Source: Gemmatimonadota bacterium (GTDB lineage: Bacteria; Gemmatimonadota; Gemmatimonadetes; Longimicrobiales; Gaopeijiaceae). Taken from it: a stretch of 64,000 nt of DNA. This document shows, in pieces, positions 61,701 to 64,000 of the stretch. The stretch's first letter is position 1, and each line of letters opens with the position of its first letter. The stretch lies in the NCBI GenBank assembly GCA_041390105.1, contig JAWKQO010000006.1:6829-70828 (forward strand). The letters run 5' to 3'. Made by a program: the position numbers and the translations under genes. The notes beneath the pieces are model-generated. The model was given only the letters and a program-made list of their open reading frames with translations. It was not told the DNA's origin and did not search any database.

Positions 61701-62043
61701 GGCCGTGCGTTCGCCCGATCAGCTCGAGCGCCTCAACGAGCTTCCTCTGCTCCGGTACTCGGGGGAAGGCGCGGCCGAGGCTGTCGCACGCGAGGTCCTG
61801 CAAGCCGCGCGCGACGCGGGCTTCGCTGTGCCTGCCGCCGCCGACTTCGACACGCCCGAGATCGGCCACGAGCGCACCTGGGGCCAGCTCTTCCAGATGG
61901 TGTTCGTCTCGCAAGACCGCTGTCGAGTGCTGCTCCGCTTGGAAGACTGCGATCCGACCCATCCGCCGGACATCGGACTGCCCGACCCCCCGGACATCGG
62001 AGACGACGGAGAACCGCCACTGGTGGGAACAGGCCGCGGCTAG
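58729..62043 (+). CDS. Large unassigned protein with C-terminal hydrophobic hairpin
   Basis: The 1104-residue protein begins MRPHKHVAQKRETGARA. ATG 58729 follows AAAGGGAG; earlier in-frame codons were left out. No signal peptide. Residues ~20-450 look like a repetitive beta structure (VVATTELEVLTVWYWN, DGTLLVLHPRRL, WSLRLRRFTLDG), perhaps a propeller. The middle is beta-rich, and PIPCDVWIELTGAGW starts another block. Residues ~917-980 form a ~60-residue Ala/Ile/Leu-rich hydrophobic stretch, enough for two or three membrane helices. A soluble C-terminus follows with TWGQLFQMVFVSQDRCR and a Pro/Asp-rich tail (PPDIGLPDPPDIG). I recognise no family. Convergent with mug, sharing CTAG at the stops. 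Confidence 0.7.
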   Translation: MRPHKHVAQKRETGARARFTEVMDTELARLGAPWGEVPVVATTELEVLTVWYWNPLAARWESHRIDHHPLVAEGSDPGAPEGWNRSDRVALVTIGSIVHVVFKRQIDVGGAPVLGLFHARYGPATSGGSTPDGRLQHLGTSTLAEPLPLGSRAEVGYGLRALAAEDGTLLVLHPRRLSTFGQPFGPWSLRLRRFTLDGATGAVTSETSEVVGPGGFDFDARLEGSTLHVVHRESPEAFRMPLFMMAGGRSLTSGADADPFFEPFQWTRLDLTGQRVPVQESLPGGEHPQIQRTTPFLLTYDRPSTLTVSLDTPLLPLPPRRPGVIFVPGVNDTVTWIREGTATFRGTLLKADARTLPRSLASFAAVSALCEDRSGLWVQRSPFATNPVFVLDTLRDDKTLRVDLLHHREHLGLYRSRIHLTLSEGIVSVAERAFDVWDIGHLQIRDFEDLTPPADAEHRQFEPVDELVPTRAPRVSIPALTADNTIGGNLRADTTRTPVGFFSYTDLGDGGLRVQYAPDIEPLVDPPPIEDEKTLRPDQVTGPPIPCDVWIELTGAGWRPAELPGYEVGVLQARRSLGSALEVPIGFLLDSADIVTGNGDAPDGVPIDPADSLTIPQLTAIDTFRARLTQPLVRTIGLSDGTSCDVTLSPGGLVAGVALSLSATFPTPPSQVGWTAVRVRDLPEGFTGPFPALAGGVPVGTPLPMAASGNPATLTPDRPGDWRISVFTAAPDGTTLAAGFVDVRLLDSSYALLTGLYDGIAEGEWHRIGDLEATLLTYDLRYGVGAIGNRPVRIRIVPRLRRATELRFRRGEAGQGVVDARHLLSFVSDEMQLKHGLDLPFHVNGFAVTLPYRRAYTPGMLMRDTRFRDVLDGHALDPGTETIIRDEVERHAGIGCKPIGDGAIDPLDVEVDLSLTAGAITVTAILLALTLIGAAAAVAAITYFLAGIAAAMAVGIAGLALALVLTVALTIYIAITVPKVVADFAEDQVSAAVRSPDQLERLNELPLLRYSGEGAAEAVAREVLQAARDAGFAVPAAADFDTPEIGHERTWGQLFQMVFVSQDRCRVLLRLEDCDPTHPPDIGLPDPPDIGDDGEPPLVGTGRG

Positions 62044-62657
62044 CTCCCGCGGCGGGCACGCGGGGGCCGTGCGTCGGCTCGTTCACGGACCACTCCGGAC
62101 GCATCGGCCACCTCACCGTACAGCTGGGCCAGATCATCCAGGCTGTAGTGGGCATTCAGCCCACTGGGGTTGGGTAGCGCCCAGATGCGCGTGTCCCCGA
62201 TCCGGTGGTCCTGCTCCCCGACGCGCGCACCGGGCCGCTCGAAGCCGGTGCGATAGGCGCCCAACCCGACGAAGGCCAGCACGCGTGGCTTCCAACGACG
62301 TACCTTGCCCTCGAGCACGACCGCACCCGCGCGGAACTCCTCGGGATCCAACTCGTCGGCGCGCGCCGTGGTGCGCATGACCAGATTGGTGATGCCAATC
62401 CCCTTGCGGGTGAGCGCCGTCCGGCTTTTCGCATCGAAGCCCGCGCGTACGTCCAGCAACTCCTCCGTGACCCCCGCCCCGTGCAGAGCCTTGTAGAAGC
62501 GGTTGCCGGGGTGGGCGAAGTGAGCGCCGCTGGCCGCCGTCCACAGTCCAGGGTTGATCCCGCAGAAGAGGAGCCGAAGCCCGCGCCCGACGAGGTCGGG
62601 CACCGTGAGGGACCGCGCGGCCTCCAGCTCTGCCCGCGTGAAGTTGGCCTTGCCCAT
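62040..62657 (-). CDS. mug: G:T/U mismatch-specific DNA glycosylase
   Basis: The 205-residue protein matches the Mug/TDG branch of uracil-DNA glycosylases: LLFCGINPGLWTA (active-site motif 1, with Asn), AHPGNRFYKALHGAG, TNLVMRTTARADEL and the base-flipping motif ALPNPSGLNAHYS. It removes U or ethenocytosine opposite G for base-excision repair. It is close to the usual length, with an Arg-rich tail. It shares the CTAG stop overlap with the convergent orphan gene and lies 3 bp after the hydroxyacid dehydrogenase stop on the same strand. Confidence 0.93.
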   Translation of the reverse strand: MGKANFTRAELEAARSLTVPDLVGRGLRLLFCGINPGLWTAASGAHFAHPGNRFYKALHGAGVTEELLDVRAGFDAKSRTALTRKGIGITNLVMRTTARADELDPEEFRAGAVVLEGKVRRWKPRVLAFVGLGAYRTGFERPGARVGEQDHRIGDTRIWALPNPSGLNAHYSLDDLAQLYGEVADASGVVRERADARPPRARRGS

Positions 62658-62660
62658 CCC

Positions 62661-63833
62661 CTAGCGGGTGCCGGCGTGTCGCTGCACGTGGTGGGGGCCC
62701 ACCTCGCCGATGCTCCTACAACCCAGCAGGGCCAGATCGCGTTCGACCTCGTCGCGGAGCAGCCCGAGGGCGCGCTCTACACCCGCTTGACCGCCTGCGG
62801 CCAGTCCGTACAGGTAGGCACGCCCCACCGAGCACGCGTTGGCACCGAGCGCCATCGCTTTCAGCACGTGGGTTCCACGGCGCACACCTCCGTCCACGAT
62901 CAACTCCAGTGCGTCGCCCACGGCATCCCGCATGGGCGCCAGGCAGTCGATCGGCGCCGGCGTTCCGTCGAGCTGCCGGCCCCCATGGTTGGAGATCATC
63001 ACCGCAGTCGCTCCCACGTCCGCCGCCCGTTTGGCGTCACCCGGGGTGAGCAGCCCCTTCACCACGAAGGGACCGTCCCACTGCTGCCTCAACCAGGCAA
63101 CGTCGTCCCAGGTAAGCGTGCGGTCGAACTGGCTGTTGACGTACTCGATCAGGGATACGGTGCGCTGGGAGAGCACATCCGTGCGGTGCGCCACGTTGGC
63201 GAGCTGGAATCCGGGATGGGTGAGCAGGCGCAGGCTCCATCCCGGGTGCGTGGCAAAGCTCCAAAGGCCCTTCAGGCCGAAGCGCGGCGGCATGATCATG
63301 CCGGTGACGCGGTCCCGCTCACGGTTCCCAGCCAGAGCGGTATCGACGGTGATGCACAACACTTCGAAGCCGGAACTCTTGCAGCGCTGCACGAAGTCGC
63401 GCGTCAGCTCCCGATCTTTCAGCACATACACCTGAAACATCTTGGGCGTCTTCACCGTGGCCGCCACATCTTCGATCCGTGTGGTGCCCATGGTGGACAG
63501 ACTGTAGAGCGTGCCGAAGCGCTCGGCTGCTCGCGCAACGCCCAGCTCGGCTTCGTGATGGAACAGGCGAGACATCCCGGTCGGCGCCAGGAAGAACGGC
63601 AGCGCCAGCTCCTGGCCCAGCACGCGCGTGCGCAGGTCCACCGTCTCGATGTCGACCAGGAAGTTGGGAAGCAGCTCCCAGTCGTCGAAGGCCGTCGTGT
63701 TGCGGCGGAGCGTGATCTCGTCGTCCGCCCCCCCGTCGATGTAGTGGAACATGGGTGCGGGCAGCTTGCGGAGCGCCAGGCGCCGCAGGTCGCCGATGTT
63801 GTGGCACTGGCTCAGGCGTCGTGGGGATCCCAT
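62661..63833 (-). CDS. FMN-dependent alpha-hydroxyacid dehydrogenase
   Basis: The 390-residue flavoprotein of the lactate dehydrogenase/glycolate oxidase family oxidises L-2-hydroxyacids. Key segments are FHYIDGGADDEITLRRN, the FMN-binding FFLAPTGMS and FQVYVLKDRE, a Lys in FVVKGLLTP, and the catalytic His283/Arg286 of SNHGGRQLDG. ELIVDGGVRRGTHVLKAMALGA and VGRAYLYGLAAGG bind the phosphate. No signal peptide; cytoplasmic or membrane-associated. It could be LldD, glycolate oxidase or mandelate dehydrogenase-like, and the sequence alone does not decide. ATG 63833 matches the family start. Upstream is the end of the CARDB-like gene on the same strand. Confidence 0.92.
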   Translation of the reverse strand: MGSPRRLSQCHNIGDLRRLALRKLPAPMFHYIDGGADDEITLRRNTTAFDDWELLPNFLVDIETVDLRTRVLGQELALPFFLAPTGMSRLFHHEAELGVARAAERFGTLYSLSTMGTTRIEDVAATVKTPKMFQVYVLKDRELTRDFVQRCKSSGFEVLCITVDTALAGNRERDRVTGMIMPPRFGLKGLWSFATHPGWSLRLLTHPGFQLANVAHRTDVLSQRTVSLIEYVNSQFDRTLTWDDVAWLRQQWDGPFVVKGLLTPGDAKRAADVGATAVMISNHGGRQLDGTPAPIDCLAPMRDAVGDALELIVDGGVRRGTHVLKAMALGANACSVGRAYLYGLAAGGQAGVERALGLLRDEVERDLALLGCRSIGEVGPHHVQRHAGTR

Positions 63834-63903
63834 GGCGCCAACCTGACCCGCGGGCCGGGGTCTCGCCAGAGGCCCACGCGGCCCACCGCCCGAGCCTACC
63901 GCC

Positions 63904-64000
63904 TCAGTGCGGCGCGCTGGCGCCAACGGCAGCGGGCGTCACCGTGAGGGGCTGTGACGCGATGTTGTTGGTCTCGTCCAACTCCTGGACATCGCCGTAC
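63904..64000 (-). CDS. C-terminal end of a CARDB-like protein, cut by the window edge
   Basis: Reading leftward from the edge gives 31 residues ending in TGA (63904-63906). The segment GDVQELDETNNIASQPLTV is the typical last strand of a CARDB/adhesion Ig-like domain ('v.E.dEtNN...s.pl.v'), followed by an Ala-rich tail. The protein is therefore probably exported. Nothing more is visible. The 70 bp between its stop and the dehydrogenase start shows no other feature. Confidence 0.5.
   Translation of the reverse strand, partial: YGDVQELDETNNIASQPLTVTPAAVGASAPH

Noticed and set aside
1..64000. tRNA/rRNA genes, transposases, integrases or prophage genes
   Set aside because: None were recognised on either strand; gaps between genes are all under about 300 bp and show no tRNA cloverleaf features or terminal inverted repeats.

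Overview
The window is a dense, high-G+C bacterial chromosome segment from a Gram-negative (diderm) organism: it encodes outer-membrane barrels, TonB-plug-like proteins, many lipoproteins and Tat substrates. Six paralogous 6-bladed beta-propeller lipoproteins (three with an N-terminal DSAGVRIV motif), paired M16 peptidases, ECF sigma factors beside a TPR-bearing Ser/Thr kinase, and CarboxypepD_reg/'ALDEIVVTG' modules together suggest Gemmatimonadota. That assignment is inferred from gene content; no rRNA or other marker is present. I found no tRNA, rRNA, CRISPR array, insertion sequence or prophage.

Layout. 1-8468 is a glycogen block: glgB, an S9 peptidase and an edge-truncated lipoprotein on the minus strand, divergent from glgA and a GH57/DUF3536 hydrolase. 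8491-8550 is a two-copy tandem repeat before an EAL-domain c-di-GMP phosphodiesterase. 9692-13466 (minus) is a translationally coupled trio: catalytic M16, partner M16 without HxxEH, and a Rossmann-fold protein. 13654-16066 is a class III cyclase whose frame runs into an M24 aminopeptidase that is itself frameshifted. A haem/copper monooxygenase-like protein and an unlinked Flp pilin follow.

18143-22405 holds three propeller lipoproteins and a small lipoprotein. 22436-29754 holds a Tat-exported epimerase, an ECF sigma/anti-sigma pair, a divergent von Willebrand A protein sharing an unusual module with the anti-sigma factor, a fourth propeller and two small genes. 29844-33894 is an envelope cluster: a large secreted protein possibly of PHP type, a plug-only TonB-like protein and a small barrel. 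33926-41210 mixes DUF1080, DUF2164, VOC, two propellers, an unlinked TRAP solute-binding protein and a membrane protein.

41363-47290 has a YhbY RNA-binding protein, a GH20 hexosaminidase and an ECF sigma factor plus Ser/Thr kinase pair. 47330-51991 (minus) is a tight three-gene run of exported proteins ending in an outer-membrane barrel, with no assignable function. 52284-58571 carries secreted hydrolases (serine hydrolase, type I phosphodiesterase, amidohydrolase) and a multicopper oxidase. 58729-62043 is a 1104-residue protein I cannot assign, followed by mug, an FMN hydroxyacid dehydrogenase and the end of a CARDB-like protein.

Most of the window encodes exported degradative and surface functions. 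The best candidates for undescribed biology are the sigma/anti-sigma/VWA locus, the 47330-51991 trio, the 58729 protein and the cyclase-peptidase fusion.
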